Source: Acinetobacter celticus
GTDB taxonomy: Bacteria > Pseudomonadota > Gammaproteobacteria > Pseudomonadales > Moraxellaceae
Reading direction: 5' to 3'
Length of the DNA stretch: 64,000 nucleotides
Assembly (NCBI RefSeq): GCF_001707755.1
Contig: NZ_MBDL01000001.1
Location: 248,001 to 312,000, forward strand
In this document: positions 18,917-28,028 of the stretch, piece by piece
How the letters are laid out: every line of letters starts with the position of its first letter
Numbering within the stretch: position 1 is the first letter of the stretch
Made by a program: the position numbers and the translations under genes
The notes under the pieces: generated by a model
The model's database searches: none
What the model was told of the DNA's origin: nothing
The model's input: the letters and a program-made list of their open reading frames with translations, nothing else

Positions 18917-21289
18917 TTACTTTGAACCTTTAATTCCTGCTTGTAATAACAATGCACCTAAACCACCAATTTTATTTTCTTGTGGTTTAGCCGTTTGAGC
19001 TTTAGTCGCCTGTGGCTTTTTGCCCTGTGGACGATCACCTTGCGGACGTGCTTGCTGCGGACGTTTCGCTTGTGGCTTACGTTCGCCACGTGGCTCATTG
19101 CTTTGCTCACGGCGTGGTTGACGTGGTGCTTTTGCAGGTGCTTCTGAACCTTCAGGGCGCATTGACAAATTCACGCGGTTACGTTCAGCATCTATAGCCA
19201 ATACACGTACTTGTACAATTTGACCCGGCTTCACCACTTTATGCGGATCAGACACAAACTCATTGGCCAATTCAGAAATATGCACCAAACCATCTTGATG
19301 CACGCCAACATCTACAAAGGCACCGAAATTCGTGACATTGGTAATCACACCTTCCAGTTGTAAGCCTTCAGTTAATTGTGAAACTTGCGTAATGTCTTCG
19401 CGGAACTTCGCAGTACGGAACTCTGGACGTGGGTCACGACCTGGTTTTTCAAGCTCAGACAACACATCTTGAATAGTTGGCAAACCAAATTGATCATCAG
19501 CAAATACAGATGCCTCTACTTGGCGAATAATTTCACTGTTGCCAATAATATCTTTCACTGTGGTTGCTTTCGCTTCAACAATTTTACCAACCAAGGCATA
19601 AGATTCTGGGTGAACCGCAGACGCATCTAAAGGTTCAGAACCATCTTGAATACGTAAGAAACCTGCCGCTTGTTCAAACGTGCGTTCGCCAAGACGAGGG
19701 ACGTTCTTCAATGATTGGCGGTTGTCAAAACGACCATTTTCTTTACGAAATTCGACAATTTGCTGTGCAATTGATTTGTTTAGACCCGCAATGTAACCCA
19801 AGATGGCTGCAGACGCGGTGTTCACATCGACACCCACCGCATTCACACAGTCTTCAACTACAGCATCTAGTGTATTGGCTAAACCTGTTTGGTTAACATC
19901 ATGTTGATATTGACCTACACCAATTGATTTAGGATCAATTTTTACCAATTCCGCCAACGGATCTTGTAAACGACGTGCAATTGACACTGCCCCACGAATA
20001 GAAACATCTAAATCTGGTAATTCGTTTGATGCCAATTCAGACGCTGAATACACCGATGCGCCTGCTTCAGAAACAGAAACACGCGTCAAGTTTAAATCGG
20101 CATTCGCTGTCATCATTTCAGCAATCAGCGCTTCAGTTTCACGACTGGCTGTACCATTCCCAATGGCAATCAAGTCCACATTGAATTCACGGCAAAGACG
20201 CGCAAGTTCTGCAAGAGAGCCTACTTTGTCTTCTTTTGGCGCAAATGGATAGATTGTACTGTGTGCCAAAACATCGCCTGATGCATTAACAACAGCCAAT
20301 TTAACGCCTGTACGGATGCCTGGGTCTACACCCAATGTGCAACGTGCGCCTGCAGGTGCAGAAAGCAACAAATGACGTAAGTTTTCAGCAAATACATTCA
20401 TGGCTTCAGTTTCAGCAGCCATGCGTTTTTCAGTCAACAATGAGTGTTCAATCGCAGGGCGAACTTTGCCTAACCAGAACAATTTAGCTGTTTGCTTTAA
20501 ATAGTCTTGACGTGATTGAGGTTGAATCGTCTCTAAGTCATATTCAGTTTCAATACGCGCCAATGGTGCATGGTCATCGCCATCAACTTTTAAGCCCAAG
20601 ACATTTTCTTGACGACCACGAAGCATTGCCAATAAACGGTGTGATGGAACTTTGTTCAGGTTTTCTGAAAAATCGAAATAGTCGCGGAATTTCTTACCCA
20701 CTTCTTTTTTCTCTTCAGAAGCCACTAAGCTTTTCAACATTGCCGTTTTTGCAAAGGTGTTTTTCAGCTCAGCAGTTAACGCAATATTTTGCGCCCAATC
20801 ATCAATTAGAATATGTTGAATCGCATCTAACTGGCTTTCAATATCTGCATAATCTTCATGGCTAAAACCAGACAACGCTTCCGCTGGATCAACCGCTTCT
20901 GCAAAAATTTTCTCTGCAATTGGGCCTAATCCTGCTTCTTTGGCTTTAAATGATTTACTGGTGCGTTTTGGACGATATGGCGCATAGATTTCTTCTAATG
21001 CATTTTTGGTTTCGGCACCATTCACACGTGCAAGCAAATCATCTGATAATTTGTCTTGTTCTTTTAGTGATTCAATCACCTTGTCACGGCGTTCATACAA
21101 ATCACGTAAGTACGATAAGCGCGTAGCGAGTTGACGTAACTGCGTATCGTCTAAACCCTGCGTTACTTCTTTACGGTAACGTGCGATAAATGGAACGCTG
21201 GCACCTTCATCTATAAGTTTGATGGCAGCTTCAACTTGATTTGGACGTCCGGCAATTTCTTTTGCCAACTGCTGAACTAAGTCAGTCAT
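18917..21289 (-). CDS. tex: Tex family S1 RNA-binding transcription accessory protein
   Basis: Tex is a conserved nucleic-acid-binding protein related to eukaryotic Spt6. The order seen is an N-terminal helix-turn-helix region (IAGRPNQVEAAIKL, VPFIARYRKEVT), a YqgF/RuvC-like domain (LGVDPGIRTGVKLAV near residue 320), helix-hairpin-helix motifs (NVPRLGERTFEQAAGFLRI), an S1 domain (about 645-715), and a basic Pro/Gln/Arg/Lys-rich tail of about 60 residues. The longest frame starts with GTG 21304; ATG 21289 is preferred because GGA lies nine bases upstream and MTDLVQQL is the usual start. It is transcribed away from ompR. Confidence 0.95.
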   Translation of the reverse strand: MTDLVQQLAKEIAGRPNQVEAAIKLIDEGASVPFIARYRKEVTQGLDDTQLRQLATRLSYLRDLYERRDKVIESLKEQDKLSDDLLARVNGAETKNALEEIYAPYRPKRTSKSFKAKEAGLGPIAEKIFAEAVDPAEALSGFSHEDYADIESQLDAIQHILIDDWAQNIALTAELKNTFAKTAMLKSLVASEEKKEVGKKFRDYFDFSENLNKVPSHRLLAMLRGRQENVLGLKVDGDDHAPLARIETEYDLETIQPQSRQDYLKQTAKLFWLGKVRPAIEHSLLTEKRMAAETEAMNVFAENLRHLLLSAPAGARCTLGVDPGIRTGVKLAVVNASGDVLAHSTIYPFAPKEDKVGSLAELARLCREFNVDLIAIGNGTASRETEALIAEMMTANADLNLTRVSVSEAGASVYSASELASNELPDLDVSIRGAVSIARRLQDPLAELVKIDPKSIGVGQYQHDVNQTGLANTLDAVVEDCVNAVGVDVNTASAAILGYIAGLNKSIAQQIVEFRKENGRFDNRQSLKNVPRLGERTFEQAAGFLRIQDGSEPLDASAVHPESYALVGKIVEAKATTVKDIIGNSEIIRQVEASVFADDQFGLPTIQDVLSELEKPGRDPRPEFRTAKFREDITQVSQLTEGLQLEGVITNVTNFGAFVDVGVHQDGLVHISELANEFVSDPHKVVKPGQIVQVRVLAIDAERNRVNLSMRPEGSEAPAKAPRQPRREQSNEPRGERKPQAKRPQQARPQGDRPQGKKPQATKAQTAKPQENKIGGLGALLLQAGIKGSK

Positions 21290-21621
21290 CGTATGTGATC
21301 CCACAAGGATAAGTACTAAATGGCATGATTATAAAGACCAAGCCCATAAAATCCACAATTGTTTTTATTAATTTACACTGAACATTTATTGCCAATTCAC
21401 TGCAATTTCACATTTTGGGCTTAAAGTTTTAAGGAAACATGAATTTAACAAAGAATCTAACCATAAATATTTCGCCAATACATGTATACATTTAGTATCT
21501 ATGTCTTGATTTTAACTGCAATATTTGTTGCTTTAGAACATAGTAAAGACATACAAATGAATCGTATACTCAAGCTATACCAACTTTGGTTACGAAGACA
21601 ATAAAGAATAAGGAGCACATC
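21290..21621. promoter_or_regulatory. Divergent promoter region tex / ompR
   Basis: This 332-base AT-rich gap separates the divergent tex and ompR starts and must hold both promoters. A TATACT near 21571 could be an ompR -10, but no matching -35 is clear. No gene is visible. Confidence 0.4.
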
Positions 21622-22386
21622 ATGAGTTTAGTGGTACCTGCTGAAAAGACTGATGCCGTACACGCAGAAACTGATCGCGTCGAACGCATATTGGTTGTCG
21701 ATGATGATGTGCGTTTGCGTACGCTACTACAACGCTTTTTAGAAGATAAAGGCTTTGTGGTTAAAACCGCACACGATGCAACTCAAATGGATCGTCTGTT
21801 GCAACGGGAACTGTTTTCTCTGATCGTGCTAGATTTCATGTTGCCTGTTGAAGATGGTTTAAGTATCTGTCGCCGTTTACGTCAGTCTAATATTGACACG
21901 CCTATTATTATGTTAACTGCGCGTGGTAGCGACTCTGACCGTATTGCAGGACTTGAAGCAGGCGCAGACGACTATTTACCAAAACCATTTAACCCCAATG
22001 AATTACTTGCACGTATTCGTGCTGTCTTGCGTCGCCAAGTCCGCGAAGTCCCTGGTGCACCAAGTCAACATATGGAAGTGGTTTCCTTTGGCCCATGGTC
22101 ACTCGACCTCTCTACACGTACTTTAACGCGTGAAGGCCAAGTGGTGACATTGACGACGGGTGAATTTGCCGTATTAAAAGCGTTGGTACAACATCCACGT
22201 GAACCTTTAACCCGTGACAAATTAATGAATTTGGCGCGCGGTCGCGAATGGGGTGCAATGGAGCGTTCAATTGATGTTCAAGTATCGCGCTTACGTCGTC
22301 TAGTTGAAGAAAATCCTGCTCGTGCACGTTATATCCAAACCGTTTGGGGCGTGGGCTATGTTTTTGTTCCAGATGGCGCGGAATAA
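21622..22386 (+). CDS. ompR: Two-component response regulator OmpR
   Basis: OmpR is the DNA-binding response regulator of the osmotic-stress system. The receiver domain has the acidic pocket VVDDD, the phosphoacceptor Asp71 in LIVLDFMLP, a conserved Thr (MLTARG) and the Lys of DDYLPKPF. The C-terminal winged helix ends with YIQTVWGVGYVF. The longest frame begins at 21586, but ATG 21622 has AAGGAG seven bases upstream and gives a normal 254-residue OmpR. envZ follows after 427 bp full of inverted repeats, an unusual gap for this pair, which is normally tightly coupled. Confidence 0.96.
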   Translation: MSLVVPAEKTDAVHAETDRVERILVVDDDVRLRTLLQRFLEDKGFVVKTAHDATQMDRLLQRELFSLIVLDFMLPVEDGLSICRRLRQSNIDTPIIMLTARGSDSDRIAGLEAGADDYLPKPFNPNELLARIRAVLRRQVREVPGAPSQHMEVVSFGPWSLDLSTRTLTREGQVVTLTTGEFAVLKALVQHPREPLTRDKLMNLARGREWGAMERSIDVQVSRLRRLVEENPARARYIQTVWGVGYVFVPDGAE

Positions 22387-22392
22387 TTATTT

Positions 22393-22571
22393 TCACGTAA
22401 TAAATAGGCCTCTTTCATCAATCAACAAAGCATCATCAATTGGCAGTGAAATTAATATTGAACGTTCCTTCTCCTTAAAAAGGAGATGGAATATCATGGT
22501 GAATTTCTTATTGTTTAAAAATGACTGATGAAAGAAGTCGAATAAAACTCTGTTTTTTATTTATTACGTGA
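22393..22571. repeat. Inverted-repeat element, MITE- or REP-like
   Basis: The 14-bp ends TCACGTAATAAATA (22393-22406) and TATTTATTACGTGA (22558-22571) are exact reverse complements. Just inside, CTCTTTCATCA (22410-22420) pairs with TGATGAAAGAAG (22526-22537). The centre has another hairpin, TTCCTTCTCC / GGAGATGGAA (22465-22491). Nested palindromy of this kind fits a small non-autonomous insertion or a REP-type extragenic element. No transposase is present, and no target-site duplication is clear. Confidence 0.65.
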
Positions 22572-22672
22572 CCACTCATTCGTAACTGTTCGAGGCAGGA
22601 GGCATCCGTAGCACATGTTTCTGCGATGAATATCATCAATTGCTGATATAGATCGAGTTTTGCGAATGAAAT

Positions 22673-22713
22673 GGTTTTGCCTACTTTTGCCGAAAACAAA
22701 AATAGGCAAAACC
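22673..22713. repeat. 17-bp stem hairpin upstream of envZ
   Basis: GGTTTTGCCTACTTTTG (22673-22689) pairs with 22697-22713 with a single mismatch and a 7-nt loop. There is no T tract on either side, so it is not a typical terminator. It may be a second repeat element or an RNA processing/stability structure in the ompR-envZ transcript. Confidence 0.65.
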
Positions 22714-22813
22714 AAAGGTTATACAATGATTTAAACCCATGCTCTCAAGACTTCACCGTAACAAGTAGCATCAAATAAAATTAAAAGCATAAACATCAAT
22801 TCAGGATTGATCC

Positions 22814-24274
22814 GTGAAACTCGACCCCATTGACCCACAAAAATTTACTCAATACGAAGCGTACCAAGAAAAAAAGCGCACGCATTGGGAACGTTTTTTA
22901 GATAAGGTAAAACCACGCTCTGCAGCTATGCGCACGACCGTGTTGGTACTTTTTGTGGTGCTTTTTAGCTTATTTATGTCTTTGTGGTTCTTTTGGCGCA
23001 CCCTGTACCTCCCTGAAATTCAGCAACACGCACGTTATTTGGCATTAGAATTAGAAGTACTGAATAATCCTGACCTGCGCATGTTTCATAACAATGCTGA
23101 AGTCGATATTGAAGCATGGCTAAAAAATCGCGTTGGCATTGAATATGTCACTGATCCGAAAGAATTCCCCAATGTTCGGGAAAAAGTGATTGCTGAATTT
23201 TTTACCAACCAAATTGAACAAAAACTATCCAATGAATTAAAAATCGAACAGGCAACGGTTTATTTTCAATTCAAACCTAGCCCACGCATTTGGATCCAAA
23301 CGCCTGAAATGAACGGCAATTGGGTACGTGAACCGCTTAAAACCTATGCCAATTATAGTTCTGAATTGGTTTTTGGCTGGTTGCTTGGTGTCCCGCTAAT
23401 TTCAGCGGCCATTATTTTAACCTTGGTTCGCCAACTCAATCGTCCCTTACGTCGCTTACAACATGCAGCCAATAGCTATAGTAAAAATGGGACTGCACCC
23501 TATTTAGAAACCAACCATGGTCCGCAAGAGATTCGCGAAGTGAATCAGGCTTTTAACCATATGATTTATACGCTCGATCAGACCGAACGGGAACGTCGTA
23601 TTATGCTGGCAGGCATCTCTCATGACCTGCGCACGCCATTAACCCGTATTCGTCTGAGTGCTGAAATGATGCCCGATGATGACTTTTTAAAAGAAGGTCT
23701 GATTTATGATGTCGAAGATATGGATGCAATCCTCAATCAGTTTATTTCGTATATGCGTGATGGCTCAGATGAAGAACCACAAGACACCGATATCAATATA
23801 CTGCTGCAAGAGTTGGTGATTCAATTTAAACCACTTGATATTCGATTTACAGCACAAGAATTACCCATCATTCAAGCGCGTAGTCTGTCGCTTAAACGAC
23901 TCATCGGTAATTTGATTAACAATGCCAAACGCTATGGTGCAGAACCGATTGAAATTTCCGCACAAGTTGAAAATAATCAATTACTGATTAGTGTGGCCGA
24001 TCATGGTGAGGGTATTCCTGCCGACCAAATTGAAGATTTAATGCAACCCTTTGTTCGGGGTAATGATGCTCGGACGATTCAAGGTAGCGGACTTGGCTTA
24101 GCCATTGTCAAACGCATTGTTGATATTCACAACGGTCAAATTTTAATCCAAAATCGTGAACAAGGCGGTTTAGAAGCGATCATTTCCCTCCCTCTAAGCA
24201 AAACCGAAGTTGATGAAGTTTTAAACAACTCTGCATTAGAGAAAATTAAGCAAACTTTGAGTGAACGCTTCTAG
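22814..24274 (+). CDS. envZ: Osmosensor histidine kinase EnvZ
   Basis: This is the membrane sensor kinase paired with OmpR. The 486-residue product has TM1 at about 41-64, a periplasmic region of about 120 residues, TM2 at about 186-205, a HAMP linker, and the phosphoacceptor H-box AGISHDLRTPLTR with His270. The HATPase_c motifs are NLINNAKRYGA (N box) and GSGLGLAIV (G box). The start is GTG 22814, with AGGA eight bases upstream. The sequence is intact, so the repeat-filled gap before it has not destroyed the gene. Confidence 0.95.
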   Translation: MKLDPIDPQKFTQYEAYQEKKRTHWERFLDKVKPRSAAMRTTVLVLFVVLFSLFMSLWFFWRTLYLPEIQQHARYLALELEVLNNPDLRMFHNNAEVDIEAWLKNRVGIEYVTDPKEFPNVREKVIAEFFTNQIEQKLSNELKIEQATVYFQFKPSPRIWIQTPEMNGNWVREPLKTYANYSSELVFGWLLGVPLISAAIILTLVRQLNRPLRRLQHAANSYSKNGTAPYLETNHGPQEIREVNQAFNHMIYTLDQTERERRIMLAGISHDLRTPLTRIRLSAEMMPDDDFLKEGLIYDVEDMDAILNQFISYMRDGSDEEPQDTDINILLQELVIQFKPLDIRFTAQELPIIQARSLSLKRLIGNLINNAKRYGAEPIEISAQVENNQLLISVADHGEGIPADQIEDLMQPFVRGNDARTIQGSGLGLAIVKRIVDIHNGQILIQNREQGGLEAIISLPLSKTEVDEVLNNSALEKIKQTLSERF

Positions 24275-24480
24275 TGTATGTACAAATAACCAACAAACAG
24301 TTTCGTGCACTCCTTAATCAGGTTTACTTTTTATTTTTAAAAACAATATCTTGAAAACCATCAAAATATCTTATACCCACATTTTTTCAAAAAATTAGAC
24401 CTTAGCCTAACAGGTATGCAAAATGGTCTTCTTGATCGGTACAATCCCTATCAGTTTTAAGAATTCCACGAGAGTAAAAC

Positions 24481-25998
24481 ATGTCTTTAGATCGCATTCG
24501 TTTAGCATCACTTCACGATAAAGTTATTAGCGCTGAGCAAGCTGCTACATTTATCAAAGATGGCATGACGGTAGGTATGAGCGGATTCACCCGCGCAGGT
24601 GAAGCGAAGGCTGTGCCTTTAGCATTGGTAGCACAAGCACAAGCGAATCCGTTAAAAATCACGTTGATTACAGGCGCATCTTTAGGCAACGACCTCGACA
24701 AAAAATTAACAGAAGCAGGTGTGCTTGCACGCCGTCTACCTTTCCAAGTAGACAACACTTTACGTAAAGCCATCAACAACGGCGAAGTTATGTTCATCGA
24801 TCAGCATTTGTCTGAAACTGTTGAACAAATGCGTAATCTTCAACTGAAAAAGCCTGATATTGCAATCATTGAAGCTGTTGCCATTACTGAAGATGGTGGC
24901 ATCATTCCAACAACGTCTGTTGGTAACTCTGCAAGTTTTGCCATTTTTGCTGAAAAAGTCATTATTGAAATCAACACCAACTTAAGCCCTGCTTTTGAAG
25001 GTTTACACGATATCTATATTCCATCATATCGTCCAACACGCCAACCAATTCCATTGACTCAAATTGATGAGCGTATTGGTACACAAGCGATTAACATCGA
25101 TCCTTCTAAAATTGTCGGTATCGTTATTAACAGCGAATTGCATGACTCTCCGTCTACTGTGACTGAACCAGATGATGAAACTCAAGGGATTGCAAATCAC
25201 TTAATCGAATTCTTTGAAAAAGAAGTCGCTGAAGGTCGTCTTCCGAACAGCCTTGGCCCATTACAAGCAGGTATCGGTTCTATTGCAAATGCAGTATTGA
25301 CTGGCTTGAAAGACTCTAGCTTCGAAGACCTTGTGATGTATTCAGAAGTTCTACAAGACTGTACGTTTGAATTAATCGATGCAGGCAAAATGAAATTTGC
25401 TTCTGGTTCTTCAATTACACTTTCTGCTAAATATGGCGAAAAAGTATTCAATAACCTTGAACAATACAAAGACAAATTGGTACTTCGTCCACAAGAAATT
25501 TCAAACCATCCTGAAATTGTGCGTCGTTTAGGTATTATCGGTATTAATACTGCATTAGAGTTTGATATTTACGGTAACGTAAACTCGACTCACGTATGTG
25601 GTACTAAAATGATGAACGGTATTGGTGGTTCAGGTGACTTCGCGCGTAATGCACACTTGGCAATCTTTGTAACTAAGTCGATTGCCAAAGGTGGTGACAT
25701 TTCATCTGTTGTACCATTTGCATCGCATATTGACCATGCAGAGCATGATGTTGACGTTCTAGTGACTGAACAAGGCTTGGCTGACCTTCGTGGTTTAGCA
25801 CCGCGTGAGCGTGCTCGTGCCGTAATTAACAACTGTGCTCACCCAATGTACCGTGATGCATTGAATGATTACTTTGAGCGTGCATGTGAAAAAGGCGGTC
25901 AAACGCCACATCTTCTTCGTGAAGCGTTGTCTTGGCACGTCAACTTTGAAGAAAGTGGCCATATGTTGGCACAACAACAAGAAGCTAAAATAGCTTAA
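24481..25998 (+). CDS. Acetyl-CoA hydrolase/transferase family protein, probable succinyl-CoA:acetate CoA-transferase
   Basis: This 505-residue class I CoA-transferase resembles AarC/Cat1-type enzymes, which move CoA between succinyl-CoA and acetate (acetate handling, modified TCA cycle). The likely catalytic glutamate is Glu289 in MYSEVLQD. A GPLQAGIGSIANAV stretch lies just before it, and glycine-rich NGIGGSGDF and VVPFASHIDH motifs follow near 380 and 405. Length equals that of AarC. The reaction specificity cannot be read from sequence alone; hydrolase activity is an alternative. It stands alone, with a strong terminator after it. Confidence 0.85.
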   Translation: MSLDRIRLASLHDKVISAEQAATFIKDGMTVGMSGFTRAGEAKAVPLALVAQAQANPLKITLITGASLGNDLDKKLTEAGVLARRLPFQVDNTLRKAINNGEVMFIDQHLSETVEQMRNLQLKKPDIAIIEAVAITEDGGIIPTTSVGNSASFAIFAEKVIIEINTNLSPAFEGLHDIYIPSYRPTRQPIPLTQIDERIGTQAINIDPSKIVGIVINSELHDSPSTVTEPDDETQGIANHLIEFFEKEVAEGRLPNSLGPLQAGIGSIANAVLTGLKDSSFEDLVMYSEVLQDCTFELIDAGKMKFASGSSITLSAKYGEKVFNNLEQYKDKLVLRPQEISNHPEIVRRLGIIGINTALEFDIYGNVNSTHVCGTKMMNGIGGSGDFARNAHLAIFVTKSIAKGGDISSVVPFASHIDHAEHDVDVLVTEQGLADLRGLAPRERARAVINNCAHPMYRDALNDYFERACEKGGQTPHLLREALSWHVNFEESGHMLAQQQEAKIA

Positions 25999-26010
25999 TG
26001 TTGCTTCATA

Positions 26011-26037
26011 AAAAAACGCCCTAAAGGGCGTTTTTTT
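26011..26037. terminator. Intrinsic terminator after the CoA-transferase
   Basis: A perfect stem AAAAAACGCCC / GGGCGTTTTTT with a TAAA loop and a seven-T tail starts 13 bases after the stop codon. Confidence 0.95.
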
Positions 26038-26193
26038 ATCTCTCTATTTTCTCTAGAAGCTATCACAACTCAATCTCTTATATCTCATCAGAAAATGAAA
26101 ACCATCTAAATTTAAAACTAGATTTTAACGGTATGCTTTAAATTTTTCACATCGCCCCCATGAAATAAAAAGAACATTGAAAAGAGATTCCCC

Positions 26194-26880
26194 ATGCGTG
26201 TAGATATTTGGTCAGATGTCGTTTGCCCATTTTGTTATATTGCTAAAAAACGCTTAGATGCGGCTGCTGAAGAGTCAGGAGTAGAACTTGAAGTGTTTTG
26301 GCATAGCTACCAGCTCGATGCCGATGCACCAGCGCGTCAGCAAATTTCAAATACGGAACGTCTGGCACAAAAATATGGTCGTAGCATTGAAGATGTTGAA
26401 GAAATGCAACGCAACATTGCTGAAATGGCCAAAGCTGAAGGTATTGAATTTAACTGGCAAACAGCAAATTCGGGCAATACCTTTAATGCACATCGTTTAA
26501 TTCATTTGGCGCAAAGCAAAGGTTTGGGTAATGAAGCAAAAGAAGCCTTTTTCTTTAGCTATATGACACAAGGTTTACCTATTGGCGAACGTGAAACACT
26601 AGAAGATGTTGCATCTCGCATTGGTTTAAACCCAGTTGAAGTCGATGACTTACTGGACTCTGATGAATATGCTGACTTCGTTAAATACGATGAAGAAGTT
26701 GCACGTGAACAACTCAAAGTGACTGGTGTGCCCTTCTTTGTCTTTGAACAACGGATTGCGCTTGCTGGCGCACAACCTAAAGAAGTCTTTATGCAAGTCA
26801 TTGAGAAAGCACAAACACTACCAGAGCAACCACCTGCGCCTGTGTGTGCAGATGATAGTTGTGACGTTCCAGAAAAATAA
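26194..26880 (+). CDS. DsbA-family oxidoreductase, FrnE type
   Basis: This is a cytosolic thioredoxin-fold disulfide oxidoreductase of the FrnE/2-hydroxychromene isomerase-like group. The 228-residue protein has the active-site CPFC at residues 11-14 next to the first strand, a helical insertion (about 65-165), and the cis-proline loop TGVPFF near 182. A second Cys pair (CADDSC) sits near the C-terminus, as reported for FrnE proteins. There is no signal peptide. It is a single gene with its own terminator. The substrate is unknown; a role in oxidative-stress tolerance is inferred from the family. Confidence 0.9.
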   Translation: MRVDIWSDVVCPFCYIAKKRLDAAAEESGVELEVFWHSYQLDADAPARQQISNTERLAQKYGRSIEDVEEMQRNIAEMAKAEGIEFNWQTANSGNTFNAHRLIHLAQSKGLGNEAKEAFFFSYMTQGLPIGERETLEDVASRIGLNPVEVDDLLDSDEYADFVKYDEEVAREQLKVTGVPFFVFEQRIALAGAQPKEVFMQVIEKAQTLPEQPPAPVCADDSCDVPEK

Positions 26881-26900
26881 AAACTCGATTATTTTCTGGT

Positions 26901-26928
26901 AAAAAAATCCCCAATTGGGGATTTTTTT
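26901..26928. terminator. Intrinsic terminator after the FrnE-type gene
   Basis: The perfect stem AAAAAAATCCCC / GGGGATTTTTTT with an AATT loop also faces the dodecin relic that converges from the right, so it can serve both strands. Confidence 0.95.
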
Positions 26929-26952
26929 ATGTGGATGGTTGGGTTTAATCGA

Positions 26953-27146
26953 CTAAAAACTGATTTTTAAATTGACCTGATATTCAATCATTTTGTCATC
27001 TTTAATCATGACTTTTTTCTCATTTACCCAAGCACCTTGCACATTTTTACAGTTCCTGTGTCCTTTGTAATTGCTGTTTGAATGGCATCTTCAAAACTTT
27101 GGCGACTACAGGAACTGACTACTACAATCTTTGCAATTGCATACAA
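26953..27146 (-). pseudogene. Dodecin (flavin-storage protein) relic, frameshifted
   Basis: Reading the minus strand gives IAKIVVVSSCSRQSFEDAI in one frame and, after a break, NVQGAWVNEKKVMIKDDK in another, ending KISF and a stop. Together these match dodecin, a 65-70 residue flavin-binding dodecamer. The frames would join if the five-T run at 27044-27048 (five A in sense) had one more base. The start is also damaged: ATG 27142 with GAGGG upstream reads out of frame, as though one base were lost after it. A TTG at 27146 is the only in-frame alternative. Decay or a sequencing error in the homopolymer are both possible. Confidence 0.75.
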
Positions 27147-27368
27147 TTGATCCCTCAATTTTTATTATAGATGAATCATCATCATTCAAATTACAAGAAA
27201 AATGGTCAATGTTAAAATTTCCCCACCAACAATTTACATAAGTCACCATTTATCATTTCTAATCATTCAGCTTACAAATATCACTCGCTTTCTTACATGC
27301 GTTGGACAGCATAAAAATCAATTATTCACTACACTAAACATTCTTTTTCATTAGCAATCGAGAGCACA

Positions 27369-27596
27369 ATGACAACAGAAAATTCATCATCTGCTTTAGA
27401 CTCCGCTCCTTTGGAAGCAGCGACAAATTCCCCTAAGTGTTGTGCAAAAGCATCAAAATTTTCACCCACGGTTAAAGGCGCACTCATTGGTGCCGTTGCA
27501 GGGAGCATTCTGCCTGTTTTCGGCACCTTTAGTGGCGCAATTATTGGAGCCATTGCTGGCAAAATCTATCAGAAAAAATGCTTAAAAAGTGTATAG
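27369..27596 (+). CDS. 75-aa glycine-zipper membrane peptide, function unknown
   Basis: The protein has a polar Ser/Ala-rich N-terminus (1-30) with a CysCys pair at 24-25, followed by two apolar segments. These carry GxxxG spacing: Gly37-41-45 and Gly52-56-60-64. A basic tail containing Cys71 ends it. Such zippers drive helix packing and occur in membrane-inserting peptides, some bacteriocins and small stress proteins. There is no lipobox or classical signal peptide and no neighbouring transporter or immunity gene, so a bacteriocin role is only a possibility. GAGAG lies just before the ATG. A T-less hairpin (27620-27648) follows. Confidence 0.65.
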   Translation: MTTENSSSALDSAPLEAATNSPKCCAKASKFSPTVKGALIGAVAGSILPVFGTFSGAIIGAIAGKIYQKKCLKSV

Positions 27597-27839
27597 TTTT
27601 CAAATATTAGTTATCCACCAAGTAGGCTTGTAAATTGCAAACCTACTTAAAAAAAACCTAGAATAAATACTCTAATATATTGTTTTATAAAACTAAAAAA
27701 ATAAATATCTACTTCATCTTGCCGAATCGATCATTTTTTATTGGGTGGTTTTTGCTATCATTTTCATGAAATTCAATGCATTCCTGCATCTCTCCGTACC
27801 CAATTAAATCGGGTCTTATTTCTTGGAAAGAATAAAGTA

Positions 27840-28028
27840 ATGAACACACTTAAATCTGTATTCGCTGTGGCCGTTATGGCACTTTCTGCAACTGTTTCTG
27901 CACAAATTGTTTATATCCCCGATTTTCCTACAAAGAAAGCTACACCTACACAAGTAGCGAATGCAACTCAAGCACCTGCTTCAGATACTTCTACTCAAGA
28001 AACTGTAAAATCAAATAAAGTCGCTTAA
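27840..28028 (+). CDS. 62-aa secreted protein, function unknown
   Basis: Residues 1-22 form a classical signal peptide (a Lys near the start, an apolar core, then VSAQ as cleavage region). The mature part is a short Thr/Ala/Pro/Ser-rich chain of about 40 residues with no cysteine and no known motif. The frame can be extended upstream to 27741, but ATG 27840 is the start that gives the signal peptide, with GGAAAG nine bases before it. A strong terminator follows. Nothing in the sequence indicates its role. Confidence 0.7.
   Translation: MNTLKSVFAVAVMALSATVSAQIVYIPDFPTKKATPTQVANATQAPASDTSTQETVKSNKVA

Larger units (their letters stand above)
22387..22813. other. 427-bp ompR-envZ spacer made of nested inverted repeats
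   Basis: No gene is seen here. The spacer contains, in order, a 179-bp inverted-repeat unit (22393-22571) with an internal hairpin, a loose TCATTCG / CGAATGA pair around 22577-22670, and a 17-bp stem hairpin (22673-22713). Two open frames that cross it are shadows of the palindromes. A promoter for envZ may lie in the last 100 bases. Confidence 0.7.

Noticed and set aside
22304..22726. Two open frames crossing the ompR-envZ gap
   Set aside because: They cross the inverted repeats, overlap ompR or each other on opposite strands, and lack ribosome sites.
27620..27648. Possible terminator after the glycine-zipper gene
   Set aside because: The stem AAGTAGG / CCTACTT is followed by A rather than T on the plus strand, and T precedes it on the minus strand, so it does not fit termination in either direction.
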